NCBI GenBank assembly: GCA_025093555.1
Contig: JAIWNF010000039.1
Location: 372,001-436,000 of the forward strand
DNA from: Circinella umbellata
Lineage: Eukaryota > Mucoromycota > Mucoromycetes > Mucorales > Lichtheimiaceae
Direction of reading: 5' to 3'
DNA length: 64,000 nucleotides
The position numbers and the translations under genes are program-made. Numbering within the stretch: the stretch's first letter is position 1; each line of letters opens with the position of its first letter. This document shows positions 10,906 to 22,012 of the stretch, piece by piece. Under the pieces are notes generated by a model that made no database searches, had not been told where the DNA came from, and saw only the letters and a program-made list of their open reading frames with translations.

Positions 10906-12748
10906 GCTCGAGAATGGTCATCAGCGAAATTTGTCATTAACAGAAAAGATTCTTTATGGTCACGGACTCGACAAACAAAGCTATCTAAAAGCCAACAATC
11001 ACCTCCCCGCCTTCGCCTTCGCCGCGTCATCGTCATCGCCATCCTGTTCCTGTAACACAAACCAAAACAATCAATTTGTGCATGAAAAACCGATTTCATG
11101 TGACGATAATATACTTTTGGAAAATTTTACTTTTTTTCCTGGGGGATTACTTTTCAAAACCAAAAATAAAAGCGATTTATTATCATCAAGAGTATTATTT
11201 CAAGACGTGTCAGGAACAGAGGCTCAAATAGACCTAGATCATCAATATCATTCAGCTGTTACCAAGCATAATAACAACGCTGGGGTCTTGAGTACACTCT
11301 GTGTCGGACGACAAGAAGATAGCTTGGATGATGTTACCACGCCACTACAAGCTACAGATAATATTATTGGTACCTTTCTGTCTACAGAAGAAAAAGAGGC
11401 TACCAATGAATCGTTTTTACCACCCAAAATTATTGGTGTTCGATTACAGGGTCATTTATCTGGATGGACTACACCAAAAGGCAGGTAATTAAATGAGAAT
11501 GGACGGACAGAAAAAACGCGGTGTGTAATTAAAGTAGATCCAGTCGTGGGAAAAAACGGGAAAATGCGCAAAGTTGTATATTAAAACATGTGATTTGTTT
11601 CTTTATCTTTTAGATGTTTATTTGCATATTTCGGAATTGATTAAAAAACATCAAGTTGGTAACAAGAAGAATCAGTCTATTATTCTTGAATTTCATGGAC
11701 CAGGTACAGATAATGTTTCTTATGATGATAGAATTGAAATATGTTCAATGATAACCGAGGTAAGTAAAAAAAAAAAAAAAAAAGAGGGAAGATAAGAAGG
11801 CAGGAAAAAACAGAGTGTATGAGAAAAAAAATTGTAGTATAGTTAGTAAAAAGTGGAAAAATTGCTGCGTAAAAATATATACTAAAATAACTTGTTTGAA
11901 AAAAAAAAAGCTTGGTAACAATATCAGTGCGTTGTTTCCATTTACAGATCAAACATTCAATTATTTATGTACAACAGGACAACGTTCATTAGCTTATGCC
12001 GCGAGTGCCATTGCCGATGTTTATCTTCAACCTGACCAAGGTGCCATCTATGACGACCTTATTAAAGTACAACTGAATAATATTCAACCTTATATACATG
12101 GACCTTTTACGGCCAACCGATTAACACGTCTCAATAAATTAAAGGATACCGCTTTGGATGAAGAATGGCCAGATGAATTGAGTGCTATATCAATTTCGAT
12201 TACAGACAAAACCACGTTAAGTCGTGTTGTTCGAATCGCAAAACAAGCACGACAAAGAGGATTGCAAGTTAAAATACCATTTCGTATATTTATTAATGAT
12301 AGAATCATTTCTAATAATGGGGATAGTGCTTTATTAGTTTATCTTTTTGAAAGCGTTGGTGCCCAGATTGTTTCGCAGCCTAGTAAAATGATTGGTCATG
12401 GTGTTAGTAAAGATATGGATGATTTTAAATGGATTTCAGTTTTGGCAACGTCGTGTGCTAATGTGTTTGATGAAGAATTACGTTATATGGGTAACCCAAA
12501 TAGTCATGCCTTTGTCGCGTCACCTGAGGTAAATAAATGTTCGGAGAGAGAAGTGGATAATGAGAATAATAATATACTTCCTTCAATTTTGCTAATAATT
12601 GTTTGCATAAATACATACACATATATAGATTGTAATGGCTATGGCATTTGCCGGAAAACTTTCATTTAATCCAGTTCATGATCGCATCGTTGGTCGTGAT
12701 GGTATACCCTTTCAATTCACACCTTCTACAAAGCCACTATTATTATAG
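10906..12748 (+). CDS. Aconitase-family protein lacking Fe-S ligands
   Basis: Clear relative of aconitase (domains 1-3), read in four exons: 10906-11480, 11614-11759, 11911-12528 and 12629-12748 (about 485 aa visible; first exon and start codon not found). Family landmarks keep their order: SLTEKILYGH, LLENFTFFPGGL, IIGVRLQGHLSGWTTPKDV, IILEFHGPGTDNVS, ICSMITE, IHGPFTANRL, NSHAFVASPEIV, AGKLSFNP. The catalytic parts are gone. The stretch matching aconitase GTDSHTPNAGG reads FKTKNKSD. That matching GSCTNSS reads SISITDKTT (near 12187). That matching ACGPCIG reads SQPSKMIG (near 12375), and SYNRNFTGR is replaced by TSCANVFDE. So all three [4Fe-4S] cysteines and the active-site Arg pair are missing. 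The product stops after domain 3 and lacks the C-terminal swivel domain. Intron 1 begins with GC. Open frames across four exons argue against simple decay, but function is unknown. Confidence 0.8.
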
Positions 12749-13349
12749 GTAATGTTTACGTGATCTTTTATACTTCTTATTCCTTCTTGATTATTATGTA
12801 TTTTTCTATTCTTCTTATGTTATATACATATCTCATATACTTTAGTTTAATTATTTTTTCCGTTTTGTACATAATTATCAACCTTGTTATTTATTTCTTT
12901 TGCCATTTATCGCACTTTATTTATTTATTCATTTTCCTTGACCACAAACCAAATTAAAATTCTTATTTTGTCACTGTATTTTGTCACCGACATTTTCTAA
13001 AGTTGGTTATGAATCGAATATTCACTTGTTTTCTCTCTCTCTTTGCATCATCACTAATAAACAATGTTGGTGGAACGAATTTGAACTTAATTACTCAGTT
13101 ATTGATTTCGATGTTGAAAATACTGATACTAGTTTCAGCGAGCACATTTGTCCCAGATTGCTACCACTAGGTCAGCTATGGTTGGACTAGCTTTTTATCT
13201 TACTCATACACTACTGACTCAAATAGCAATGAAAGATACTAGCGTAGATACGTACTACATAATTTTAGATTTTTTTATTCAAAGCAGGCATTGATGACGC
13301 TACAATACATATATACTATTATTATTTACTGTCGGTATATATCTTTCCA
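12749..13349. other. 3' flank of the aconitase-like gene
   Basis: Very T-rich after the stop codon. No sequence resembling the absent aconitase swivel domain (for example a GSSREH-like motif) was seen in either strand. No gene supported. Confidence 0.5.
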
Positions 13350-14708
13350 TTACAAGCTAATATACAGACTTAATAAAAATAAAGGCGCTCTAAAACTATC
13401 TTGAATCCAACATAACATGAAGACTGCTAAGCACCAGAACTTATTACTTGAAAATAGAGAACGTATTTTCCTTGAACTTGTTTCATCTTGAACCTCAACT
13501 GAGGATTTTTCTTTTTCGTCCTCATGACCATCACGTAAACGGGATGGATACAGATTGTTGTCAAAATATGTTTTGATAGATTTCATTGAGTCTTGTTTTC
13601 TGTTGCCATCAATGTCCTTAGGCTTCTTATTGTTTGTAATGTCATTAAAAATATATTTTTAAGTGAGGAGGTCAGCTTTTGTTTGTACAAAAAATAGAGT
13701 AACTATGTATAGTGAATTACCCTTTTTTTGCTTCACACCAAAACTGGTTAATAATTTCTATATTTTGATCTCGTGCCAAGCCCCACGTGAGTTCTTTTAG
13801 ATATAGTCAACCGCCGGGTTTTGCACACCTGGTATTTAGTAATTTTTTGCTGCAGAACCAAAGACTTGCAATAAACGAGACTCAATATAATTACTCAAAT
13901 ATAACATCTTATCAATTATGCCTTGCTGACATTTAAGTATATCCCTACTATTCGGTTAATAATTCGTAAGAGTACTATATCTATACACAATTATTGAATT
14001 ATAGTATAGTTACTCGCGATTAGCGCGACTCTTTAACCTTGATCCAAATTTCAAGTTGCAAGTTGCGATTCCATTAAGTATCTTTAACATTTCCAAAAAC
14101 AAAGGGTGCATAGCTGAGAGTTTTGCAAAAGTGGGAGGTGCTAATAGAAACGAGGGCTGGCCGAAGTAGCTCTTCATTTTAATGGCATGTTTTTTACTGA
14201 CGGGAGATATCTCTTGTTCTTGTTCTTGCTCTTCTTTTGTCTTTTCATCTTCAGCAAAGTTTTTACACTTGTCAAAATAGGAATACATCCTTTTTATAGC
14301 AAGGATTGCCCGTACGAATAAGATTATGGAAACCGAAGATCACGATTATGTCTTGCTCGTGTCCAAAGGTTTTGTGTATTGCTGACATATTCCCCATAAG
14401 GCGTTGTTGACAGCCCCAGTAAAAGCAAAGTCGTTTTGCTTGTTAATCATTTTAATTCTTTGAATATTTTTTTTTCCTTTTCTTCGCGAATGCTTGATCC
14501 AATACAACCTGTTAATTATACATGGGTCAATTAGTTTTAATAAGCCACGAGAACAGAGAAACTGGTCAAGTTACATCTACACAAGGTCATTAAAGTATAC
14601 CAGACAATATATTCAAAGATACTTAACTGTATATGCATCTCTCAATTTAGGTCGGTCTTCTTCAGAAGAGATAGTTGTAACATCAATTGATGTTACAGAA
14701 TTGTCATC
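13350..14708 (-). pseudogene. String of minus-strand protein-like blocks
   Basis: Not recognised. Minus-strand open blocks with protein-like composition occur at 13586-13350 (ATG start; KSIKTYFDNNLYPS, then a charged region), 14288-14010 (ATG start; a Glu/Gln-rich segment, then QPSFLLAPPTFAKL) and 14708-14613 (DDNSVTSIDVTTISSEED, ending in TGA). They are in different frames. They may be exons of one lineage-specific gene with short introns or, more likely given the stops between them, a decayed gene. No domain could be assigned. Confidence 0.3.
13806..13842. mobile_element. TIR-like relic of the 140-bp MITE family
   Basis: After a TA dinucleotide, the sequence CAACCGCCGGGTTTTGCACA followed by CCTGGTATTT resembles the left end of the two MITE copies at 16282 and 52212 (CCCCG...TTTTGCACA then GGTxxxATTT). 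No matching right end is seen nearby, so this would be a solo or truncated end. Confidence 0.3.
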
Positions 14709-15158
14709 GGTATATATATTTTCTTGAATTAAAGTTAAGTACCAATTTCTTGCAATCAAACACTTTAAATTTTCGGTTGACAGCAACGCTATTAATGGTG
14801 TAAGATCATCGCGACGATATATTCAACCATGAGGTTGTTGATCTACATGGTTATCCGCGAAATACTAAGAACAGACGATAGCATAGCTGAGCATGGTTAA
14901 TTATAGAAATAATTAGAATAGATATTCTATGTAGAAATGTTGATTATTGATATTAGATATATATTAGTTCGATGTTAATTAACCCTTGATATTTTGGCGT
15001 ATATAAATAATAAAGGGTTTCCTGACAACCAGCAGACAGTAATCGTTTTTACTCATATATTTTCGAGCCCTTCTTTCTACTACCTATTTCTATGTAACTA
15101 CGCTTCCTCAAACTGACACAGATCGAACCCGATTGTAAGTATAATTGGTCATGCGCTA

Positions 15159-15554
15159 TTACAAACGCGTAACTTCTCTCTTAGGGATTAACTCGGTAAG
15201 TACCTTGGTACCATGTCCAAGTTCATCAAACAAACCTCCAACACATTCTTGCTCGTTCGATAACACCTGCAAGGCGCAATAGTAATTTATTTCTTGTCTA
15301 AGGACACTCCGGAAACTGAAGGTCTTGGTAGCTGATTCATCTTCTAATGCATTCTCTATATCATATTTTAATTTGTAACGGGCACCTTGTATATAATATG
15401 AAATGATATCTTCGCGCTTCAAATTTGTTTTGCTGCTTTGATATAGCACTGATTCATCAGAACTTTTTGATAATGGTAGTGCTAGAGAAGGGGCTGCTAA
15501 ATGCTTTAATAATTCAGGTGACAGTAATATAACCGTCAATATCCGACTTGTCAT
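15159..15554 (-). CDS. Hypothetical 131-aa protein
   Basis: Uninterrupted frame from ATG at 15554 to a stop at 15159. The N-terminus is hydrophobic (TSRILTVILLSPELL), followed by a Ser-rich and then mixed charged region, ending in GGLFDELGHGTKVLTELIPK. No known family was recognised. The ATG is preceded by a (TA)n tract at 15582-15610. It may be a lineage-specific gene or a surviving piece of the same decayed locus as the blocks on either side, which are on the same strand. Confidence 0.3.
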   Translation of the reverse strand: MTSRILTVILLSPELLKHLAAPSLALPLSKSSDESVLYQSSKTNLKREDIISYYIQGARYKLKYDIENALEDESATKTFSFRSVLRQEINYYCALQVLSNEQECVGGLFDELGHGTKVLTELIPKREVTRL

Positions 15555-15579
15555 AAATCATATATATATCTAACCACCA

Positions 15580-15581
<2 letters not shown>

Positions 15582-15610
<29 letters not shown>
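15582..15610. repeat. (AT)n microsatellite
   Basis: About 29 bases of pure alternating A and T. Confidence 0.9.
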
Positions 15611-15613
<3 letters not shown>

Positions 15614-15671
15614 CAAAGTATAACTTACTCTATAATTTGAAATATTAGTGATACAATACTACCATTGCCTT

Positions 15672-15916
15672 TTAAGGTTGATGTACGTAGGAGTCAACGT
15701 GGTGTAAAATTTCAACTGTAGTAGTAACTACAGGATTAATGACCTGAGTATGTTTTCTTGCTGAAAAATAGAAGACACGGAGGTCGTACATATATGCAAA
15801 TCCGACAAGTAACATCTAATCAGTTACAACAATAGTTGCTGAATTTGTGATAATAACAGTGTCTTTAAACTTGGTATTGGTTTTTGTTGCAATAGTAGCA
15901 CCAAGCTCTCTTTCAT
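15672..15916 (-). pseudogene. Broken minus-strand coding block
   Basis: From ATG 15916 the frame reads a protein-like segment (ATIATKTNTKFKDTVIITNS), meets a single in-frame TAG at 15818-15816, and continues to 15672 with equally protein-like sequence (FYFSARKHTQVINPVVTTTV). The stop might instead be avoided by splicing. No family recognised. Confidence 0.28.
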
Positions 15917-16281
15917 GCTGTTGTTGCTATTTCTGTACTTGTTAATAAGGCTCTACATTATGTTACTCCAGAATTTTTATTTTTTCGCTTTACATTTTCT
16001 ACACCAGGTACAAATTGATGAAGTTATTTGTATGCCTTTGAAGGACTTTCGAGTGAAACAACAACATTATGTATCCCGTTTGTATATATCGTTTTTGCTT
16101 TCAAATATAACATTTCCAATCTTTATACGCAATTGTTTCTATGTAGATTTAAATAACTGATATCTGTTAAAAAAGTAAAGAGACATTATAAAGACTGATT
16201 TTCACTTTGATGACTATTTGATTTGGCGTAGGTAGCTTACTGTATATATTAAACTGTAAAACTACCAGTGATAAACTTTTA

Positions 16282-16421
16282 CAGTTAACCTCGTCTTTTA
16301 CACAGGTATTTGGCTCGAAAGTACTGCAAAAACCGGGTGTGTCCAAAAATTGGGGTCGAAAACATAGTAAAATCAAAGTGGAATTTTGACCAAAAGGTGT
16401 GCAAAAATTGGGAGCTTACTA
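16282..16421. mobile_element. MITE copy 1, pogo/Tc1-mariner type
   Basis: 140-bp element flanked by TA on both sides (16280-16281 and 16422-16423). Its ends are imperfect inverted repeats: left CAGTTAACCTCG...TTTTACACA, and the reverse complement of the right end is TAGTAAGCTCCCAATTTTTGCACA-like. The interior shares long stretches with the copy at 52212-52355, such as GGGTGTGT, GGGGTCGAAAACATAGT and AAAGGTGTGCAAAAAT. No coding capacity. TA duplication and CAGT termini match non-autonomous Tc1/mariner-pogo elements. Confidence 0.75.
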
Positions 16422-17059
16422 TACGAAAATAAATAAATTATAATATATGTACGTACAAAGAGTTTTTTATATATTACGTATGAGCAAAATGAAGTTTTCA
16501 AAACAAAGAAGATGTCATAAAATATAAATATGAGCAGAGTGGAGGGGGGGGGGTTCAAGTGAAAAATATAAAGCAGTAAATTTTATAAGAATATTATTCA
16601 AAAAAGCAAAATAAAAGAAAGTGAGAGAAAAAGAAATGTGTGTGTGTGTGTGTGTTAAATTGAGTTGATGTCAAATTTAAATGGTGGACACTGTTTTATC
16701 AGTAAAGACTTGATCATGCGACATAAGAGAGTTTCTTATTGGATCACCAGATAAACACAATTGTTCTCACTGAACCAAAAAGATCAAGGGAAAAACATAT
16801 AAATGTTTGGGACTGTGTAATAGTTACTTATACAAAATGTTCCATGGTTGATATTAAGCTGTGTTTGTTAACGCTTACCAATGAAATACTACTACTACAT
16901 ATAATACTATTAATAGTATTTTAACAATGTGATCAGATTTTATGGGTGTAAAAATTGAACATTCTCATGTCAGTTTTTTCAAGAACAAACAATTTATTTG
17001 AATAAAAGTAACATCCACAAATGGAATATATGACGTAGCATAAAATGGAAGCCTAGCCA
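16422..17059. other. Intergenic, no gene seen
   Basis: AT-rich. Contains a G8 run at about 16547-16554 and a (TG)n run near 16638-16652. Nothing else supported. Confidence 0.5.
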
Positions 17060-17860
17060 ATGAAGAAATCCAAAAAGTTTGTTATTATTTCTGATAAAGT
17101 AGACCACCTAAAAAAGAAAGACGCAGTGCTTTTATTTTATAAAAAAAATGGTACTGATATTATTCATGTAACTATATTGAAAAGGTAGCATTATCTACAC
17201 GAAAATGATTCAGAACAACATAATCTTTTTAACGTGAATCGATTGACTCTCTTATCACCTTCTACCTCTTAAAATCAACTCTTCACTAAACTCTTTATAA
17301 TTAAATTTATTTTATATTATATCATTATTATATTCGTCTACATATATGCTCTCTATGTATACATTTGACTCTCACCGTATCATAAATGTTTCTTATGTAC
17401 CTCAAGAACCTTTTTCTTTATTTCACTCATTTGCTGAACATTATAATGCACAAAAACAGCCTAAAAATGCAGTTAGTTTGATTATGACAAACATTCCAAG
17501 TATAGAAACATATTTAAATTGAAATCTTGTAAATGAAAATGGTAACAGAAGCTTATTTATTATTGTTTTATTCATTTGGAGAGAAATATATTTTAATCAC
17601 ATTTTCCATAAATAGAAGGCGTTACGTGACAGACAGACGCTTTTCAAAATTCGTTAGAAGACGCCCCAAAAAGGGAGTTAGAATCCCGTGAATAAAGTTA
17701 TGATGTATTAAGCACATGGGATGGACAACACCAGGTCAAAATAATAATACATATGAAAAAGGCGGGACAACTACTGTATAATAGCCAATATCAACAAGTA
17801 GGTTGAGTTATACATATAAAAGAAAATATATCTTTCGGCTTCCGAGCACTTTTTTTTATT
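17060..17860 (+). pseudogene. Decayed or unrecognised plus-strand gene
   Basis: Three consecutive plus-strand blocks read like protein. ATG 17060 opens MKKSKKFVIISDKVDHLKKK. It meets one in-frame TAG at 17186-17188 and continues in the same frame (ENDSEQHNLFNVNRLTLL) to TAA at 17270. A second frame starts at ATG 17346 and runs 58 codons to TGA 17520 (INVSYVPQEPFSLFHSFAEH). A third block from about 17610 reads DAFQNSLEDAPKRELESRE, a stop, then SYDVLSTWDGQHQVKIIIH up to about 17860. Together they suggest one former protein broken by stops and frame shifts, or a gene with several short introns. No domain was recognised. Confidence 0.3.
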
Positions 17861-18889
17861 AGTAAAGGTAAGTCATTGTTATCTGTCTCTTTAAAAACAG
17901 TGATGCCTTTTTCAACTCCATTTCATCAAGCTACGTATTTTCAAACACGAGTTTTTTCCATTATATATATAATCAAGTAATTCATATTTTACGCTACTAC
18001 GTATCAATATATAAAAAAGCAAGCGAGCTGTGTTATTATACACAAATTATCGTTACGTATGTGCAGGTATGTACGTATGATGATGTATGATGATTTATTA
18101 CATATATGAAGAAAACTGTAACCATTAATCAAGAAATAAAATCATGAGTTACAGAAAGATACATTAGAAAGTTTTATAAATTGCTGTGCGTTGGGAAAAA
18201 AAAAGAAGTTTTCATCAACATCATGCATTCATTTATTACACCATCAGGGCTTGTTGTTCATGGGATTTATATACGCTTCTTTCTATTTTTCTCGCGCATT
18301 TTATACATAATAAATAATTTGATCGAGTTTTCAATTATATGTCTGTGATACTAATAAACAAAGAGGTCGGCGAGTTGTTTGTTGTGATACACAGAGCACA
18401 TGGTTTTTGGTAATCATCTATCAACAAGTACTTAAACATATAAAGCTGTTGTGCTCATCAATTTTTTTTTTTTTGGTTGAGGTAAGGTGGACAAACTGAG
18501 ATAATTACGAATCTTGTTGGTAAAAAAACAATATGCACAGGATAGTGAAATTTACTCAGATACAGACGCTTTCATTTTATTTATAGCGCAAGTAGTACTA
18601 TCTTTATATATTTATAATTATGCATGTAAATTCCTTTTTTATAAATCGTATTACTATACTGGCATAATATAAAAACTAATAGAACACAAAAATAAATAAA
18701 GTGTGTGTTCCAAACTCTTCAATATGATTGGTCATTTATTTAGAAGAAAACAATTATTGATTATTCTTTAGTACAACTAATAAAAATAATAAGAAGCAAA
18801 TCGCACCCTTTTATATATAAATTACTTTGCTAAGGATATAAAAGAAAATATATATGGAAGTTTAACCCCTGAAAAAGAAAAACTTAAAA
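17861..18889. other. Intergenic, no gene seen
   Basis: AT-rich with scattered short T and A runs. No supported coding, RNA or repeat feature. Confidence 0.45.
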
Positions 18890-19096
18890 ATGCCATTTAA
18901 CATCGTTGTTCTTTTCTTTCAAAATCACGAGATAAACCTTAAAAAAATAGACAAGAAAAAACCAAAACTTCATTGGCAAGACTTATTGATTGCCGATCTC
19001 TATTTGATGGCGAGACGATATAAAAAACTTTGTGTTCATTCTCATCAAAAAAAAAAAAAAGGGAAGAAAAGCATTATTATTCGCCTACCTCTTTAA
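18890..19096 (+). pseudogene. Short open frame with weak BTB-like segment
   Basis: 68-codon frame from ATG 18890. The segment WQDLLIADLYLMARRYKKLC resembles the end of BTB/POZ domains (leucine-rich helix, then a LC ending), but the similarity is short and the C-terminal part is lysine-rich low complexity. It could be a fragment of a lost BTB gene, or chance. Confidence 0.2.
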
Positions 19097-20162
19097 ACTA
19101 CAACTGTATTGAAACAACAAAAATAATAATAATATTAATACTAATAATAATAAGAGCAATATATGCTAGTAATGCAAAGAAAGAGAAAAAAAAAACAAAC
19201 ATTTTATAGTTGTCCTAAAAAAGAGCGCGTCTCTGAAGGATTTTTTTTTTGGGGGGGGGATAGAGGAAAGAAAACCGCCAAAATATTTTGTGTAAATGTT
19301 GAGAATGTCATGGGGCATATGAATTTCTTAAATTTTTATTTTTTTACTCATGAACCTGTTTTCGTTGTGTAAGGATGTGTGTTAAAAAATCTATTATGTA
19401 TAACTCAACAATTGGTACACGTGCGGGACTTATACAGCAAAAGTAGCATTACACAATCTATATACTGTAATTTGAATCCCAAAGAAAATGTTGATATGTC
19501 AGTGAATTAATGGCTGGGAAGAAGTGTACACCAGCATATATAAAAAGCTGGTAAACAGAATCATCTATTTTCTTCCTAAAGTTTAGTTTGATTTATTTGG
19601 GAGAAATCCATAATACACTTACATAATAATAAGCATACAACACACAGACGTGATAGAAAAAATGTGACGATTACACAACAAAACGTTTTTCTTTTTTCTT
19701 TTTTTTTTTTGGGGGGGGGATAAGGAGAGGAAACAAAGCGGAAGAGTTGAAGGGAAAAAAAGTGATTAAAAAGGTAATATCATGGGGCTTTTGATATTAG
19801 TAGAAAACGCCTTAAACAAGTTGCAATTGTAATTATATATTTTCGTTAAAGAGAGAAAAAGAGAGTAAAACAAGACAGGTGATAAATCAGCAATAATATG
19901 CCATTTCATGAATAATGATTATCTCAGATTATATAATACTCATATTTTTCAACTAAAAAGGCACTTAATCGATGTCATCTCTGGAAGATCATAAGAATTT
20001 TTATGCTGTTTATATTTGTATCAATAAACGCAAAAAAAAGGGTTATTATAGAAATATGTCATGGGAATCAATAACTACCATGACAACATCAAATAGTGGG
20101 GATCGTCTGAAAAAAAACTTGTTCTTCCTTCAATCTCCTTTATCATTTTCTCTTTTAAGAAT
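19097..20162. other. Intergenic, no gene seen
   Basis: Contains T/G homopolymer junctions (T10G7-like at 19241-19259 and 19701-19719) and a small palindrome (ACCAGC/GCTGGT) near 19531-19552. A plus-strand frame from ATG 19972 (64 codons) has no recognisable features. Confidence 0.4.
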
Positions 20163-21007
20163 TTGAAAAACTGATGGGTAATCGTCATTATGAACATGTA
20201 TAACAATCATGGTCTGGGTACACGAGTCATGGGAGTAGTAAGAACTTTTTTTTTGGATTGGTATTTGGATTTACAAGATATGCTTGTGTGTAACTAGTTG
20301 ACAATATGCATTGTTCAAAAAGCTATTTAAAAAATGTGTAACTCGATTGCACGGAACACTAGCCGAGAGTTTAAAAGAAATTGAAAAGATTACTGAAGTG
20401 TAAGTTCTCATTATTTGGGGGCACGACGAGAGAAAACTATGAAAAAAACACAAAGATATAAGCCATTTATTATTATACGCAATTATTATTTTGCTTTGGA
20501 GTTTGAAAAATCTTAACGTTTAGTTAAACGCGTTTTAGAAACATATAAACTCGAACAAATTTTTAAATTATACCCTTTGGATAACTTCGTTTCTTTAGTG
20601 AAATAAAAAAGCACTGACGCAATATAATGAACTGAGTAAACAAAAAACGCTCGGACCAAGCAAATCTCAATTGCATTGGTACAACAGATAAAAAGAGTAT
20701 TGATTATTATCTGGATCTATCATTCAACCTTTTCTTTTCTTTTCTACTTTAAAGAATAATATAGACGTCTCTTTTTCTTCTTGTTGATGGCATCTTTATC
20801 TAAAGAAAGTAAGAATATAACTTAAAAATTAAGCAATTATATCAGAGAGCCCAATGTAACATGATCACGGGGCTTTAGAAGTACTACCTAAAAACGATAC
20901 ATTCACTGTTGAGAGTAATATCCAAAGCGATTTTTTTAGTATCCGCGTACAGAAAAAAACAGCGCATGTTACTTCCGTCCTCTCCCGGAGGAATCAAAAT
21001 AAACAAT
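20163..21007 (+). pseudogene. Plus-strand protein-like blocks, broken
   Basis: Successive blocks: FEKLMGNRHYEH (near 20165-20198), a longer one with RVMGVVRTFFLDWYLDLQDM (20200-20290), ALFKKLFKKCVTRLHGTLAE (20305-20403, ending at a GTAAGT donor-like site), VKRVLETYKLEQIFKLYPLD (about 20525-20605, just after a TTTAG), and VESNIQSDFFSIRVQKKTAH (20865-21007). Frames change between the first two without a plausible intron, so decay is favoured, although the last blocks could be spliced. No family recognised. Confidence 0.27.
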
Positions 21008-21735
21008 GATATGTATGTATATTTTTAAAAAAAAGTATAGAGCTTAAACAAGGTTCACTAGTAATAATTAAGTTTGTTTTTTATTACAGGAAGGCATGCA
21101 CTATTTCAATGATGCCCAAAAATAATTTCATTATTTCATAATTGCATCTATAAATCAAGTTGCATCATTTCACTATCTGTAATCACACAGACGAATACTA
21201 TTTTCATCATATAAACTCAAAAAAAAAAACACAAGGGAAAAAATAAGTAAATGGAAGCTCCCATGACTGTGAACAAAAAAACCTAGTTTCTCTTGTGCTC
21301 GTTATAGAGTAAAAAAAAGGAGGTGGGGGTGATGACTCGTGATATTTCAATGGGTGATACTTGCGCGCGGGTACGCTGCCCTAAAAAAAAGAGTATACTA
21401 CGCGAACGGGGAGTTTTTTTTTGTATGCAGGTGATGAAGCACAGTCCAGGATTTTGTGGATCGTTCTCATGAAAAAAAAAAAGATTAAGGTGTTGTTTTT
21501 TGTGGTATAGTGGCACCCTATTTTTAAGCCACTAACCTGGGTGTAGCCTCTTTTTTTTGCATCTTTTCTTAATCTGTTTTTTCAATTTTTTTTAGTTAAT
21601 AATATATAAAGAGCTCTCTTGACTGGTTTTTTTTTCTTTTTTTTTTTTTTGTCAAGATCAAAAAATTATTTTTAACCTTTTACTTATAATACTATCACCA
21701 CACAAGCGCACAACAAGAGCATTATTATTAATATA
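21008..21735. other. Intergenic, upstream of the small Cys-rich gene
   Basis: Contains a 7-bp perfect inverted repeat TAGTGGC...GCCACTA at about 21511-21537 and several long T runs. An AT-rich stretch (TTACTTATAATACTATC near 21680) precedes the ATG at 21736. Confidence 0.4.
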
Positions 21736-22012
21736 ATGAAATCATCATTCAAGTATTTTCCCCTGTGCAATGGAAATGCCGTTAATACGATCGATACATC
21801 CAAAGTATGTAGTGGTCGAGGACGAAGTTATTGTTTGATTCACCGGCGTTATTTTGAAACAAGCTGGTGTCCTGAATGTAGTCGTGGAGGTAAATATGAG
21901 AAACATTTGTTTAATGTTCTCTAATAAAAACAAGTTTATATAATATATTTACAATAAATTAACCTAAATTCATTTATTTCCTCAAATGTTAACAGCTCCT
22001 CGCCGTTACTAG
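21736..22012 (+). CDS. Small Cys-rich protein, 56 aa, two exons
   Basis: Not a recognised family. Exon 1 is 21736-21889 and exon 2 is 21996-22012, joined by a 106-nt intron with GTAAAT donor and AACAG acceptor. The join keeps frame and gives a short basic ending SRGAPRRY. Cysteines occur in PLCNG, KVCSG, SYCLI and the pair CPEC; together with HRRYF they could form a small zinc-binding knuckle. No signal peptide or membrane span is seen, so a cytosolic or nuclear location is likely. The nearest intact neighbour is LEU1, 2.7 kb downstream. The splice and the Cys spacing make a real gene plausible, but at this length chance cannot be excluded. Confidence 0.5.
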
